Below are positions 10,301-18,371 of a stretch of 56,167 nt of DNA, one piece after another (the first letter of the stretch is position 1; each line of letters begins with the position of its first letter). The DNA lies in the NCBI GenBank assembly GCA_032249695.1, contig JAVVHE010000017.1, positions 1-56,167 of the forward strand, given 5' to 3'. The DNA comes from JAVVHE01 sp032249695. Lineage in GTDB: Bacteria; Pseudomonadota; Alphaproteobacteria; Sphingomonadales; Sphingomonadaceae. The notes beneath the pieces were generated by a model. The model searched no databases and had not been told where the DNA came from. It saw only the letters and a program-made list of their open reading frames with translations. Position numbers and translations under genes: made by a program.

Positions 10301-12105
10301 CCGCCGATATTGACGAGCGCAGGCAGGTTAAAGCCGACATCGAGGCCGCGCAGCCCGGCCGACACCGTGCCGTCCTCGCCGAGCGTCGCGCGGATCGTGG
10401 CGCCCGACACGCGCAGCGGCCCCAGATCGAGCCTGAAGCGCAGATCGACCTCGATCCACGCTGACCCGCGCCCGCTGCGCGTGCCGATGACATCGAACAG
10501 CGAACCGGGACCGTCGATCAGCCAGCGGCCCGGATCCTCGATGTCCATGACGGCATGGCGATAATCGAGCTGAAGCCGATCGAGGCCCGTGCGAGCACCG
10601 TTCCAGGTGAGCGTGACCCCGCGCAGCCGGATCCGCAGCAGCTGCATGGGATGAAGCCCGATGCTGAGCGTGCCGACATTGATCGGCTTGACCGGCACGT
10701 CGACCGAATAATCGACCTTGAGCGTGATCAGGTCGGTCAGCCCCGCCCCCGGCCCCGCCGCCGCGATCTCGACCGCGTTCACCTTGACGCGGCCCTTGCG
10801 GCGCAGATCGGCCTCGCCGGAGCCGTTGCCCGCGAGCAGCGCCGACAGCGCCGCTCCGCCGATCATCAGCGCGGCCATTCCTGTCGGAGCCTGATCGGTC
10901 TGGCCGGGCGCGAGCTTCTGATTGGCGACGATCGCAGTCGCAAAGTCGGCGGCCGCGATCGCCCACAGCGCCGCGCGGTCGTCGCCGTTCTGCGGCGGCG
11001 CAATCAGCAGGATGCCGTTTTCGCCCTGCGCCTCGAACGCGACCGTCACCTTGGTCTTGCCGTCGCCCGTCGCCGGAGCGCGCGCGAACCGCACGCGCGC
11101 AATGACCGGCTTGCCGCCAAGCAACTGCAACGTCGAAGGCGAGCCCGTGCCGGGCACCAGATCCTCTTTCGTACCGTCGACGGGTAGCGTGATCGCAACT
11201 TCAACGAGCGTCGGAGCGAAGCTCGCCAGCCCGGTCGCCAGCGGGTCCCGGCACTCCAGCCGGATGTCCATCTCCGGACGACCATCGGCCGCGGGCACAT
11301 GGATCCTAGAGGCGAGCTGGATGCCGGGCGGGTCGAAGCCGATCGACAGGCTGAGGTCGCACGCCGCCCCGCCGACGAACGGAACGCCCTTCGGCAAATA
11401 GAGCCTGGCGCCCGCGATCGCGATGCCGCGCCAGCTGGGGTTGGCGGGGCTGGTCTTCGCCGCTGCAGGGTCGGCCGCGCCCGACGCGGGCTGCTCGACG
11501 CTGAAATCGAAGATCATCCCCTGCGCGCCGAGCACGACGCCCAGCCCCGTATCGCCGACAAGCACGCTCGCCGGCGCGAGCTTCAGCGGCAGCACGCCGG
11601 GCTTGGCGAGCGCTGGATCGGTCTCGGTCGTCAGCCACAGGCGCGCGGCCTCGCCCGCGTTCGCCGAGACGACGATCGCGAAGCCGGTATCCGCAGCGAG
11701 CCGCACGGTTGCGTCGGCCAACGGCTTCAGGCCGACGACCGCGCCGCCCGCACCGCTTGCATCGACCTCGGCCGCCTGCAGCCCCGGCAGCGGCTTCACA
11801 AGCAGCTGATCGACCAGCACGCTCGACGTGACGTTCAGCAGCAATACGAACGCCGAACCGGCCGCGCCGGGCACGCCGCCCTTGACGAGGCTCCACGGAA
11901 TGTCCGGACCGAGATCGGTGTTGACGATGCTTCCCAGCCCCAACGCCTTCAGGAACGCCGCCGGATCGAGATGGGCGGTGCCGGACGCCGCCTGGGTGTC
12001 GCCAGAGCTGATGCTGGTCGCGGTCAGCAGCGCGTCGATCGCATCGGGCAGCGTCACGTCGGCGAGCAACAGCTGCTTCGTCAGCACGTCCTTCAGGCTG
12101 GACAT
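7342..12105 (-). CDS. giant protein of unknown function (about 1587 residues)
   Basis: This is the first and largest gene of the set. The start at ATG 12105 (MSSLKDVLTKQLLLADVTLP) is preferred over an ATG 66 bases upstream, whose product would begin with an unlikely Cys/Arg-rich stretch; a purine-rich GGGGGG precedes it. The N-terminal 600 residues are a series of Ala/Gly/Leu-rich beta-type segments. Around residues 620-900 there are stretches such as LPLGPSGLGLFGIGGTFGMR, resembling the large bacterial proteins classed as DUF6603, though I am not certain of that. The C-terminal third looks like a fibronectin or concanavalin-type beta domain ending in AWYETHVRL. There is no signal peptide, Walker box or membrane helix. 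The stop is an amber codon, in frame with the next gene. recF lies 153 bases upstream on the same strand, so read-in from recF is possible. Confidence 0.7.
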   Translation of the reverse strand: MSSLKDVLTKQLLLADVTLPDAIDALLTATSISSGDTQAASGTAHLDPAAFLKALGLGSIVNTDLGPDIPWSLVKGGVPGAAGSAFVLLLNVTSSVLVDQLLVKPLPGLQAAEVDASGAGGAVVGLKPLADATVRLAADTGFAIVVSANAGEAARLWLTTETDPALAKPGVLPLKLAPASVLVGDTGLGVVLGAQGMIFDFSVEQPASGAADPAAAKTSPANPSWRGIAIAGARLYLPKGVPFVGGAACDLSLSIGFDPPGIQLASRIHVPAADGRPEMDIRLECRDPLATGLASFAPTLVEVAITLPVDGTKEDLVPGTGSPSTLQLLGGKPVIARVRFARAPATGDGKTKVTVAFEAQGENGILLIAPPQNGDDRAALWAIAAADFATAIVANQKLAPGQTDQAPTGMAALMIGGAALSALLAGNGSGEADLRRKGRVKVNAVEIAAAGPGAGLTDLITLKVDYSVDVPVKPINVGTLSIGLHPMQLLRIRLRGVTLTWNGARTGLDRLQLDYRHAVMDIEDPGRWLIDGPGSLFDVIGTRSGRGSAWIEVDLRFRLDLGPLRVSGATIRATLGEDGTVSAGLRGLDVGFNLPALVNIGGGVTLGPGKGDFGARLKVGIVPLNTSASATLRVKGKMVLIDLDVDFPAPLPLGPSGLGLFGIGGTFGMRARLNQPPKPFDLLQWTPATGFTEAAGEMSFGVKASVGTLPDLSFAFGAKARLFVTVPDFAFLGALDAAFVSGPVSLDKPSDNPDAAGPKAVVQGVVSVDPKVGTMFALRGTLQVPTLLTATIPVAGNFPGGSPDWYVHVGADGFPIEGRDIGPARMTVLPDLFPQSADGYLMVRGNGITSWPRGQAGALTVQRSFVIAFGFNVSLSFGPRPLAWAEVSGGADLLIAASPRIIAGFGRLDGSLHLGPVSLGVSATLSVIDYEGSVSGTAEVCGRVRIIFVTIHRCAKLHLGDEPTIAIPNPATLPTEIAGQDASGAVAIRPDLQLVDDSYSRIAALEPAGGAVPVVWPDILIRIGCTVAPSAALDPESSAQFSGAQSPPVAKPVGSEMLRYDWRVTRVALMERQPDGSWTLVAGSLSARWQAGKSGDANAVAQAAELLLLTPDPAVWLQKLHDPAAAPGDPLGALANNCRVRPSAQPGWMLGGMAQHPVSACWVPPEFISGDPKDSRVEGAIAWALDRGPGQPPLALSGFLFTLQPGQLFSAAAVVPSAVKLGREFTSALAFPSLVTPRQQAALLAVREARFMATVTLVTPIVSGTVAFVVLGPPIPLDDAPITVADETGAWTFVSNGFASGATGTLFSFRMPPGRKARRLTIRWPFRLRIGLLGLEGVTTVAAAAAAFETAGAQAGAGQTKGAAGPPGDGNAADQRCLLKPATEYRLDVGFGWSAARFVQGENGQKTPASPPTASGTDALSGPGLRSYHFRTAAAASPPAGASQSDPAYSDSVALADLSTRQDAFDPRMLVRYLAGSEPAQGEETWFTGDAIRFHWRVGHSARLAALYDYSLAIAVQRTDTPVPDASPIPPGQTFRVAMNPAYLSPANRVLWQLAREAPCPVPVTGATQEAPVQLQPRAWYETHVRL

Positions 12106-12258
12106 CGACGCCCCCCCGGGCACTGTCGCCGCAGATGCGCGGCGGCAGCGCGAGCAGGCTAGCGCGAACACGGCCCCTGTCCAGTCAGAAAGGCGTCAGA
12201 GCGGACGCGGCCAAGCTGCCGCATGGGTCGGCACCCGGCCGGCGCTACGGCGAAGAGG

Positions 12259-13341
12259 CTACGCGGCGACCACCTCGCCCTTGCGCACCGTGAACAGCGT
12301 GGCGTGCGGGCGCAGCGCCTCAAACGTCGCCATCTCGGTGCCGGTCAGCCAGACCTGGCCCAGCGCGGGCAGGCGTTCGAGCAGCGCGGAGCGGCGGTGT
12401 TCATCGAGATGCGCCGCGACCTCGTCAAGCAGCAGGATCGGCCGCATCCCGCGCAGAGCGGCGACCAGCTCGGCATGGGCGAGCAGCACGCCGATCAGCA
12501 GCGCTTTCTGCTCGCCCGTCGAGCAGCGCGCGGCGGGCGCCCCGCTCGCCGCGTCGATGACGGAGAGGTCCGCGCGGTGCGGGCCGGCGAGTGCGCGCCC
12601 CGCCGCCATGTCGCGCGCACGCCCGCCGCGCAGCAGGCCCGCAAGCTCCGCGCCGACGCTTGCGTCCTCATAGGCGAGGCTTGCGACCGGGAACGGTACG
12701 CCGACCGCGGCGAGATAGGGCTGCAACGCCTCGGCCGTCCGGGCGCGGGCGGCGGCGAGCAGCGCGCCGTGCTCGGCCATGCGCGCCTCCAGCGCATCGA
12801 GCCACGCTGGGTCCGCCGCGCCGCCCGCCAGCAGGCGCGAGCGCTCGCGCATCGCTGCCTCGTAACGCGTCGCCTGCGTGCCGTGGCCTGGCTCAAGCGC
12901 CAGCGTCAGCCGATCGAGGAAGCGCCGCCGCGCGCCCGCGCCCTCGGCGAGAAGCCGGTCCATCGCCGGAGTGAGCCACGCGACTGCCAGCCGCTCGCCG
13001 AACTGCACGAGGGGCGCGGGCGCGCCGTTCACGCGCGCTACGCGCCGATCGGGCGTGCCGGGAGCCGAGCCGGTTCCGAGCTCGACCGCGCCGCCCGGAC
13101 CGTCGGTGCGCGCCGCCACCGCCCACCCGCCGCCGCCGTCCGCGCGCGCCAGTTCGCCAAGCGCCGCGCCGCGGAGCCCGCGCCCGGGCGCGAGCAGCGA
13201 CACCGCTTCCAGCACATTGGTTTTGCCAGCGCCGTTCAGGCCGGTCAGCACCACCGGACCGCTACCCGGCTCCAGCCCAGCCGCGGCGTAGGACCGGAAA
13301 TCGGTCAGCGTCAGCCGCGTGATCCGGCAGGGTATCGTCAT
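12259..13341 (-). CDS. recF: DNA replication/repair protein RecF
   Basis: RecF is an ABC/SMC-type ATPase that binds gapped DNA and, with RecO and RecR, loads RecA at stalled forks. The 360-residue product starts MTIPCRITRLTLTDFRSY, the usual RecF opening. It has the Walker A sequence GLNGAGKTN near residue 35, a signature region STGEQKALL, and Walker B RPILLLDEVAAHLD near residue 300. The start at 13341 is taken from family alignment; the frame is open 231 bases further upstream, but that part is not RecF-like. The gene is not next to dnaA or dnaN. The divergent gene to its right encodes a receiver protein. Confidence 0.95.
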   Translation of the reverse strand: MTIPCRITRLTLTDFRSYAAAGLEPGSGPVVLTGLNGAGKTNVLEAVSLLAPGRGLRGAALGELARADGGGGWAVAARTDGPGGAVELGTGSAPGTPDRRVARVNGAPAPLVQFGERLAVAWLTPAMDRLLAEGAGARRRFLDRLTLALEPGHGTQATRYEAAMRERSRLLAGGAADPAWLDALEARMAEHGALLAAARARTAEALQPYLAAVGVPFPVASLAYEDASVGAELAGLLRGGRARDMAAGRALAGPHRADLSVIDAASGAPAARCSTGEQKALLIGVLLAHAELVAALRGMRPILLLDEVAAHLDEHRRSALLERLPALGQVWLTGTEMATFEALRPHATLFTVRKGEVVAA

Positions 13342-13492
13342 CGCCTCGGCCGCCCGTGTGGGCGCTGGCCCGCGCTGCTGCAAGCGCAGCTGGTGAACGA
13401 TGTCGCGGGCGGAACGGATGGCGTGCGCTACGCATTGGTGGAGGCGATGGGATGGAGCGGGTCGGTGCGTGCTTATCCGGCTGCCACCGATC

Positions 13493-13500
13493 GAGGAGGT
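13493..13500 (+). promoter_or_regulatory. strong ribosome binding site (GAGGAGGT)
   Basis: A near-perfect Shine-Dalgarno sequence ends four bases before a TTG codon at 13505. No ATG or GTG at suitable spacing follows, so this site decides that the receiver protein starts at TTG. Confidence 0.75.
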
Positions 13501-13504
13501 CGGG

Positions 13505-13885
13505 TTGGCGGGTGATTTAAGTTTTTCCGGACAGCGCGTCATGATCGTCGAGGACGAGCCGCTTGTCGCCATGGCGCTTGAGGAGAACCTCTTCGACCTT
13601 GGGCTGACGGTCGTCCGTACCGCGGTCTCGCTTGGCGAAGCATTGGACGCCGCGGCGACGATCGTCGCCGAGCTCGCCCTGCTCGACGTGAACCTTTCGG
13701 GCGAGCTGAGTTACCCCGCCGCCGAATTACTGACCAGCCGCGGCATCCCCGTCATCTTCGTCACCGGCTACGCCCGCGCCCTTCCGCCGCGCGGGCTGAG
13801 CGGCGCGCCATGCGTCGACAAACCCTATCGCCCCGAGCAGCTCGCCGCGGCGATCGAGCGGGTTCTGATCAGCCAACCAGCCTGA
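13505..13885 (+). CDS. stand-alone response-regulator receiver protein
   Basis: This 126-residue protein consists only of a receiver domain. It has the acidic pair in MIVEDEP (residues about 13-19), the likely phospho-acceptor Asp in LALLDVNL near residue 59, the conserved Thr in IFVTGYA and the Lys in CVDKPYRP. There is no output domain, so it would act by protein-protein contact or as a phosphate sink, as CheY- or DivK-like proteins do. The start is TTG at 13505, set by the GAGGAGGT sequence upstream. The partner kinase is not in the window. It is divergent from recF with a gap of 163 bases, and convergent with the M61 peptidase gene, whose stop is 27 bases away. Confidence 0.85.
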   Translation: MAGDLSFSGQRVMIVEDEPLVAMALEENLFDLGLTVVRTAVSLGEALDAAATIVAELALLDVNLSGELSYPAAELLTSRGIPVIFVTGYARALPPRGLSGAPCVDKPYRPEQLAAAIERVLISQPA

Positions 13886-13912
13886 CCAGGCAGCCCGCCC
13901 GGTCCGACGTCG

Positions 13913-15877
13913 CTAGCGACGCGGGGCCGCAGTGCCACCTTTCGTCGACCGCGCGGCCGCGCCGCCAGTCTTGGGCGTCCAGATTTCGCTCAGGCGGTCG
14001 GGCGTGCCTTCGATGCGTTCCAGCCGCGGATATTGCAGGCCCTTGTCCCACGCGATCGTCACATCGCGCACGCGGTCGCCGTCCTGCACCGTCAACTTCA
14101 GCGGCGTGCCGGTCCGGGTGGCCTTGACCGCGTCCTTCAGCTTGTCGTCGGCATAGGCCTGCCCGTTGACGGCCAGAATCTTGGTGCCGCGCGTCAGGCC
14201 CGCCTGGAAGGCCGGGCTATTCCAGATGACGCTCGTCAGCCGCGCCTCGCGCCCGACGCTCAGCCCGATGCCATAGAGCGACACGGTCTTCGATCGCGCC
14301 TCCGCATTCTTCAGATACGCAGTCGGCGTGTCGTAATAGACAAGCTTGTATCCGCCGCGCGTGATCCCATCGAGCGGCGCGGCGCAGCCGGTGCAATCGA
14401 GCCGCTGGCGCAACCATGTCGCCCAGTCCATCGGGTAAACGCCGTTCAGCGTGCGTACGACGTCGTCGAAGCTGTAGGTGACCGGGACGTAGCTGCCGTC
14501 CTCGATCCCGAAGAAAGCGCGCGCGAAATCGTCGAGGCTTTTCCGGCCGCCGGTCTTCTCGCGGATCAGCGTATCGGCATCGAACCAGATCAGCTTGCCT
14601 TCCTCGTAATAATCCTCGCTGCGCATCCAGCTCCGCCACGGGTTGGCGGTACGGCCCTGCACGATCGGATCGTTGGTCGTATCTCGAAGCGCCTTCCAGC
14701 GGCGGCCGGGCGTGTTGTCGCCGTAGGTCGCAGCGGTCAGAGCAAGTGCCGCCAATGCGTCGTCCTTGCTCCAAAGTCCTGATCGCGCTGCGAGCACCTC
14801 GCCCCAATATTGTGTCTGACCCTCATAGACCCACAGCAGGCTGTCGCGCATCGGGGTCAGGTACTCGGGGGTCCACAGATCAGCACCGCGGCGGAACTTG
14901 CCGTTCCAGCTATGGGTATATTCGTGCGGCAGCAGGCTACGGCGGCTGGCGCCGGTCTCCCAGTTGCGGAAATAGCCGGGATCGACCCCGTTCTCGGACG
15001 ATCGGTGATGCTCCAGCCCCTCGCCGCTCAGCGTTTCCGATTGCCAGAACAGGAAGGTGTAGTGGTCATAATGGCGCGCGCCGTAGAGCGCGTCGGCCTC
15101 GCGGATCAGCTTCCTGTGCGCTTCCAGCTGCTCGGGCTTGGGTTCCAGATCGGCGGCGCTGTCGGCGGCCGCCGCGAGCGTGACCCGGCTCTTGCCGCTG
15201 GTGTCGAGCTCAAACGTCTTCAGGTAGCGCCCGGCGAGAAGCGGGCTGTCGACGAGCGTTTCGAAGCTCGTGCGCGCGAAGCTGACCGTATCGCCCTGGC
15301 GCGTGCCGCCATCAAGGGCAGTGGCGTAGTCCCACCCCGCCGGCAGCGTGATCCGCGGCTCGATCGGGATCTGCCGGGCGAAATAGCCCGCCGGATAGAA
15401 TGCGGTTTGCAGCCACTTCACGCTCAACAGGTTGGGCGCGACCGAAACCGCGCCCTCGTCACCCTGCGTGGGGCTGAGATACTCAAACTGCAGCGCCAGC
15501 TCGGTCACGCCCTGCGGCACGTCGACGTGGATCGCATAGACCTCCACGGGATCGCGCATCCATGCAAGGCGCTGGCCGCCGCCGGTGATGGTGAGGCCGC
15601 CGATCAGCTTCAGCGGGTTGCGCGGACTGTGGCCGCCGGGCACCCACTTCGGAAACGCCAGCGTCGCGCGCTGGCCGCCTGCGACGGGGATGGTCTCGCG
15701 CACGCGGATGATGCGGCGCTGCGTGTCAGTGGCGTCGACCGCCAGCGTCAGCACGCCGGGATAGGGCTGGTCCTGCGGAGTGGGAATCGGCGGCGGCATC
15801 GGCACCGGCTGCGGGCCGGGTGAGGCGTGGGCGGTGGCGGCTGCGAGAAGGAAAGCGGCAAGCCCGATGCGGCGCAT
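13913..15877 (-). CDS. M61 family metallopeptidase with PDZ domain, secreted
   Basis: This is a zinc aminopeptidase of the glycyl aminopeptidase family (M61), 654 residues. The start at 15877 (MRRIGLAAFLLAAATAHA) gives a clean signal peptide. Residues about 30-270 form the beta-rich N-terminal domain. The zinc site HEYTHSWNGK is near residue 317, with a downstream Glu in WVYEGQTQYWGE as the probable third ligand. A PDZ-like domain occupies about residues 540-630 (GIGLSVGREARL, then GLTRGTKILAVNG). Family members release N-terminal Gly or Ala from peptides; the specificity here is inferred. The galactose operon ends 65 bases upstream on the same strand. Confidence 0.92.
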   Translation of the reverse strand: MRRIGLAAFLLAAATAHASPGPQPVPMPPPIPTPQDQPYPGVLTLAVDATDTQRRIIRVRETIPVAGGQRATLAFPKWVPGGHSPRNPLKLIGGLTITGGGQRLAWMRDPVEVYAIHVDVPQGVTELALQFEYLSPTQGDEGAVSVAPNLLSVKWLQTAFYPAGYFARQIPIEPRITLPAGWDYATALDGGTRQGDTVSFARTSFETLVDSPLLAGRYLKTFELDTSGKSRVTLAAAADSAADLEPKPEQLEAHRKLIREADALYGARHYDHYTFLFWQSETLSGEGLEHHRSSENGVDPGYFRNWETGASRRSLLPHEYTHSWNGKFRRGADLWTPEYLTPMRDSLLWVYEGQTQYWGEVLAARSGLWSKDDALAALALTAATYGDNTPGRRWKALRDTTNDPIVQGRTANPWRSWMRSEDYYEEGKLIWFDADTLIREKTGGRKSLDDFARAFFGIEDGSYVPVTYSFDDVVRTLNGVYPMDWATWLRQRLDCTGCAAPLDGITRGGYKLVYYDTPTAYLKNAEARSKTVSLYGIGLSVGREARLTSVIWNSPAFQAGLTRGTKILAVNGQAYADDKLKDAVKATRTGTPLKLTVQDGDRVRDVTIAWDKGLQYPRLERIEGTPDRLSEIWTPKTGGAAARSTKGGTAAPRR

Positions 15878-15941
15878 GGGAGATCCTGGCGGTTCGCGTG
15901 ATTGTTCTAGAGCGCGCGCATGGCGAGCACGCAAGCGTGCG

Positions 15942-16580
15942 TCAATCGCTCCGCGCCGCCGTGACCGCCGCGACCAGCGCCCGCGCGCGCTCGCCGACAA
16001 TTTCGGGCTGATCGCCCGGCTTGTAGAGCGAGCCGCCGACGCCCAGCCCCGCCGCGCCAGCCGCCAACCAGTCGCCCGCATCGTCCGCGCCCGCGCCGCC
16101 GACCGCCCAAATCTCCACCTCGCGCGGGAGGACGTCCTTCACCGCCTTCAGGTGCTTCGGCCCCAGCGGCCCGGCGGGGAACAGCTTCAGCCGCCGCGCG
16201 CCCGCGCCGATGGCGCGGAAGGCTTCGCTGGGCGTCTGGAATCCCGGCAGCGGCTCCAGCCCGCGCTGGACGGCGCGTCCGATCACGCTCGCGTCGGTAT
16301 TGGGCGAGACGACGATGCGCCCTCCCGCGTCGGCGACCTGGTCCACGACCGCGGCGGTCAGCACTGTGCCCGCTCCGATCACCGCCTCGCCATCGAACAC
16401 GCGCGCCAGCAGGCGCACGCTCTCCAGCGGATGGGGCGAGTTCATCGGCACCTCGATGATGCGCAGCCCCGCTTCGATCAACGCGCGCCCGTGCGCTTCG
16501 GCCTCGTCCGGGCGCAGCCCACGCAGGATCGCAGCAACGGGCGGCGCACCGCGCGCCAGCACGTCAGCGATCGTCAGCAT
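15942..16580 (-). CDS. dgoA: 2-dehydro-3-deoxy-6-phosphogalactonate aldolase
   Basis: This class I aldolase splits 2-keto-3-deoxy-6-phosphogalactonate to pyruvate and glyceraldehyde-3-phosphate. The 212-residue product is a KDPG/KDPGal aldolase-type TIM barrel. The active-site Glu is in RIIEVPMNS near residue 45 and the Schiff-base Lys is in RRLKLFPAGP near residue 130. The start at 16580 (MLTIADVLARG) overlaps the end of the kinase gene by seven bases, which suggests translational coupling. Assignment to the galactonate rather than the gluconate branch rests on the neighbouring DgoK-type kinase and galactose dehydrogenase. Confidence 0.93.
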   Translation of the reverse strand: MLTIADVLARGAPPVAAILRGLRPDEAEAHGRALIEAGLRIIEVPMNSPHPLESVRLLARVFDGEAVIGAGTVLTAAVVDQVADAGGRIVVSPNTDASVIGRAVQRGLEPLPGFQTPSEAFRAIGAGARRLKLFPAGPLGPKHLKAVKDVLPREVEIWAVGGAGADDAGDWLAAGAAGLGVGGSLYKPGDQPEIVGERARALVAAVTAARSD

Positions 16581-17461
16581 CGGCTCGCCGCGAGCGCCGC
16601 CAACCCGGCGCGCGCGCACGCCTCTCCATCCATCAGCTCAATCGCTCGGCGCCCGTCGAGCGCTCTTGCATATTCGGCCGTCAGCGCCGGATCGCCGATG
16701 AGCGTCACCGTGCCCAAGCGCCCGAGCATCCGTTCCAGCCCATTCACCTCCGCGCCGATCAGCAGTCCCGAAAGGAAGGCCTTCGCGTAGGCGGCGCTCC
16801 GCTGGTCGATCAGCTGCGCGGCGCGCACCTCGAACAGGCCGGGCAACAGCCCGCCCGCGGCCGCGCGCTCCATGCCGTGCGCGAAGCCATCGCCAGCCTC
16901 GCCCTCCCCGGTGCCCGCGCGCAGCAGAGTGGAGTGCCTGGTCAACAGCGCGAACAGCTCGCCCGTGGGCACGGTGTGGAAGCGCTCGACCGCTCCGCCC
17001 GCCAGCCGAATCCACTTGGCGTGCGTGCCGGGGTGGATGACCAGATGCTCGCCCTCAGCCAGATCGGGCCGCAGCCGCATCGCGCCGAACAGTTGCGTTT
17101 CCTCGCCGCGCATCACGTCGGCGCCGCCGTTCCAGTTCCGGCAGCTGAGGCCCGCTGCCACCGTGACGGCGATATCATCGAGCCGCAGCGAAGCCGCAGC
17201 CGCGACCCATTCGGGCACGCGCGCAGGGCACGGGACATAGGGCGCCTCGATCAGTGCGCCGCGCGCGCCGGCCATGCCGCACAGGAGGACGGCATCGGGC
17301 TTTGGACCGCCCAACTCGGCAAGCGCCACGCGCAGCACCTCGGCCGCGCGCGGACCGGCCTCGGCGATGCCCGGCCCATCGACGCGGTGCACTGGCGCAC
17401 CCCCCTCCATGCGGAACAGCCGAAGGCGGCTCGTCCCCCAGTCGCCGAAGACCAGGCTCAC
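16574..17461 (-). CDS. dgoK: 2-dehydro-3-deoxygalactonokinase
   Basis: DgoK phosphorylates 2-keto-3-deoxygalactonate at C6 using ATP. The 295-residue protein starts MSLVFGDWGTSRLRLF, the family's phosphate-binding opening (DWGTS). It has CGMAGAR near residue 62 and HPGTHAKWI near residue 145, both typical of DgoK. The ATG overlaps the stop of the upstream lactonase gene by four bases (ATGA), and its own end overlaps dgoA by seven, so the three genes are very probably translated from one message. Nothing unusual is seen in the sequence. Confidence 0.95.
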   Translation of the reverse strand: MSLVFGDWGTSRLRLFRMEGGAPVHRVDGPGIAEAGPRAAEVLRVALAELGGPKPDAVLLCGMAGARGALIEAPYVPCPARVPEWVAAAASLRLDDIAVTVAAGLSCRNWNGGADVMRGEETQLFGAMRLRPDLAEGEHLVIHPGTHAKWIRLAGGAVERFHTVPTGELFALLTRHSTLLRAGTGEGEAGDGFAHGMERAAAGGLLPGLFEVRAAQLIDQRSAAYAKAFLSGLLIGAEVNGLERMLGRLGTVTLIGDPALTAEYARALDGRRAIELMDGEACARAGLAALAASRC

Positions 17462-18327
17462 AGCCGCACACGCCCCGCTGGCAGCCCGGCAACCGGACTT
17501 TCGAACGCGAACAGCCCGCCCGCGAATGGCTGCCGCTCCCGCGCCGCTGCGTCGAGCCCGATCGTCGCACTGGTGACGTAGGCGGTCCGCAGATCCGCCC
17601 CGCCGAACGCCACCTTGGTCACCTGTTCGGCCGGGATCGCAACTTGAAGCATTCGCCCGCCTGCCGGATCATAGCGCCGAACGCACCAACCGCCCCACAG
17701 CGCGACCCACACGCAGCCCTCGCTGTCGCACACCGCGCCATCGGGGCGGCCGTCGGGTTCGTCGATTGCGGCGAACAGCTCGCCATCCACCAGCTCGTCG
17801 CGCGCCGAGACGTCGAAGCGCCAGATCGCGCCAGCGACGGTATCGACATGATAGAGCAACCGTCCATCGGGGCTGACCGCCGGGCCGTTGGTGATCGGCG
17901 CGCGCCCGCCGACGCGCCGCGCCGCCACGCCGTCATGCCCGCGCCACAGATGCACGTGGCCGATTGGATCGGTCAGCGCCAGATCGAGCGAGCCGAACCA
18001 CAGCCGTCCCGCCGCATCGACCGCTGCATCGTTCAGCCGCGTATTCTCAAGGCTGTCGACCTCAGCCAGCGGCTCGATCGCCCCGTCCTCGAAGCGCCAC
18101 AGCTGGCGCTCGGCGCCGACGATCAGCTCGCCCTCCGTGCCGCGCACGACGAAGCCGGGGCGGACGGGGAGCGTCCAGCTCGCACGCGCGGCGGTGGCGG
18201 GGTGGTAGCGATGGAGCGCGCGGCCCTCGATGTCGGTGAACCACAGCGCGCCTTCGTCTTCGGCCCACAGCGGCCCCTCGCCCAGCAAGGCGCCGAGCGG
18301 CCATACGCAGTTGACCGCGATCGTCAT
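17458..18327 (-). CDS. SMP-30/gluconolactonase family sugar lactonase
   Basis: This six-bladed beta-propeller hydrolase is predicted here to open D-galactono-1,4-lactone to galactonate. The 289-residue sequence has the metal-binding Glu in LGEGPLW (residue 17), the Asn in NTRLNDAAVD near residue 100, further ligands in ITNGPAVSPDG and the Asp in DEPDGRPDGAVCD near residue 195. The start at 18327 was chosen because it matches the family N-terminus; the frame is open well upstream, but over another gene. The substrate is inferred from the operon, since SMP-30 lactonases vary widely in specificity. The stop overlaps the dgoK start. Confidence 0.9.
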   Translation of the reverse strand: MTIAVNCVWPLGALLGEGPLWAEDEGALWFTDIEGRALHRYHPATAARASWTLPVRPGFVVRGTEGELIVGAERQLWRFEDGAIEPLAEVDSLENTRLNDAAVDAAGRLWFGSLDLALTDPIGHVHLWRGHDGVAARRVGGRAPITNGPAVSPDGRLLYHVDTVAGAIWRFDVSARDELVDGELFAAIDEPDGRPDGAVCDSEGCVWVALWGGWCVRRYDPAGGRMLQVAIPAEQVTKVAFGGADLRTAYVTSATIGLDAAARERQPFAGGLFAFESPVAGLPAGRVRL

Positions 18328-18371
18328 GGCGCGGCTGTGGGCCGGCGGCTGCGCGCTTGCAACGCCCGCGC

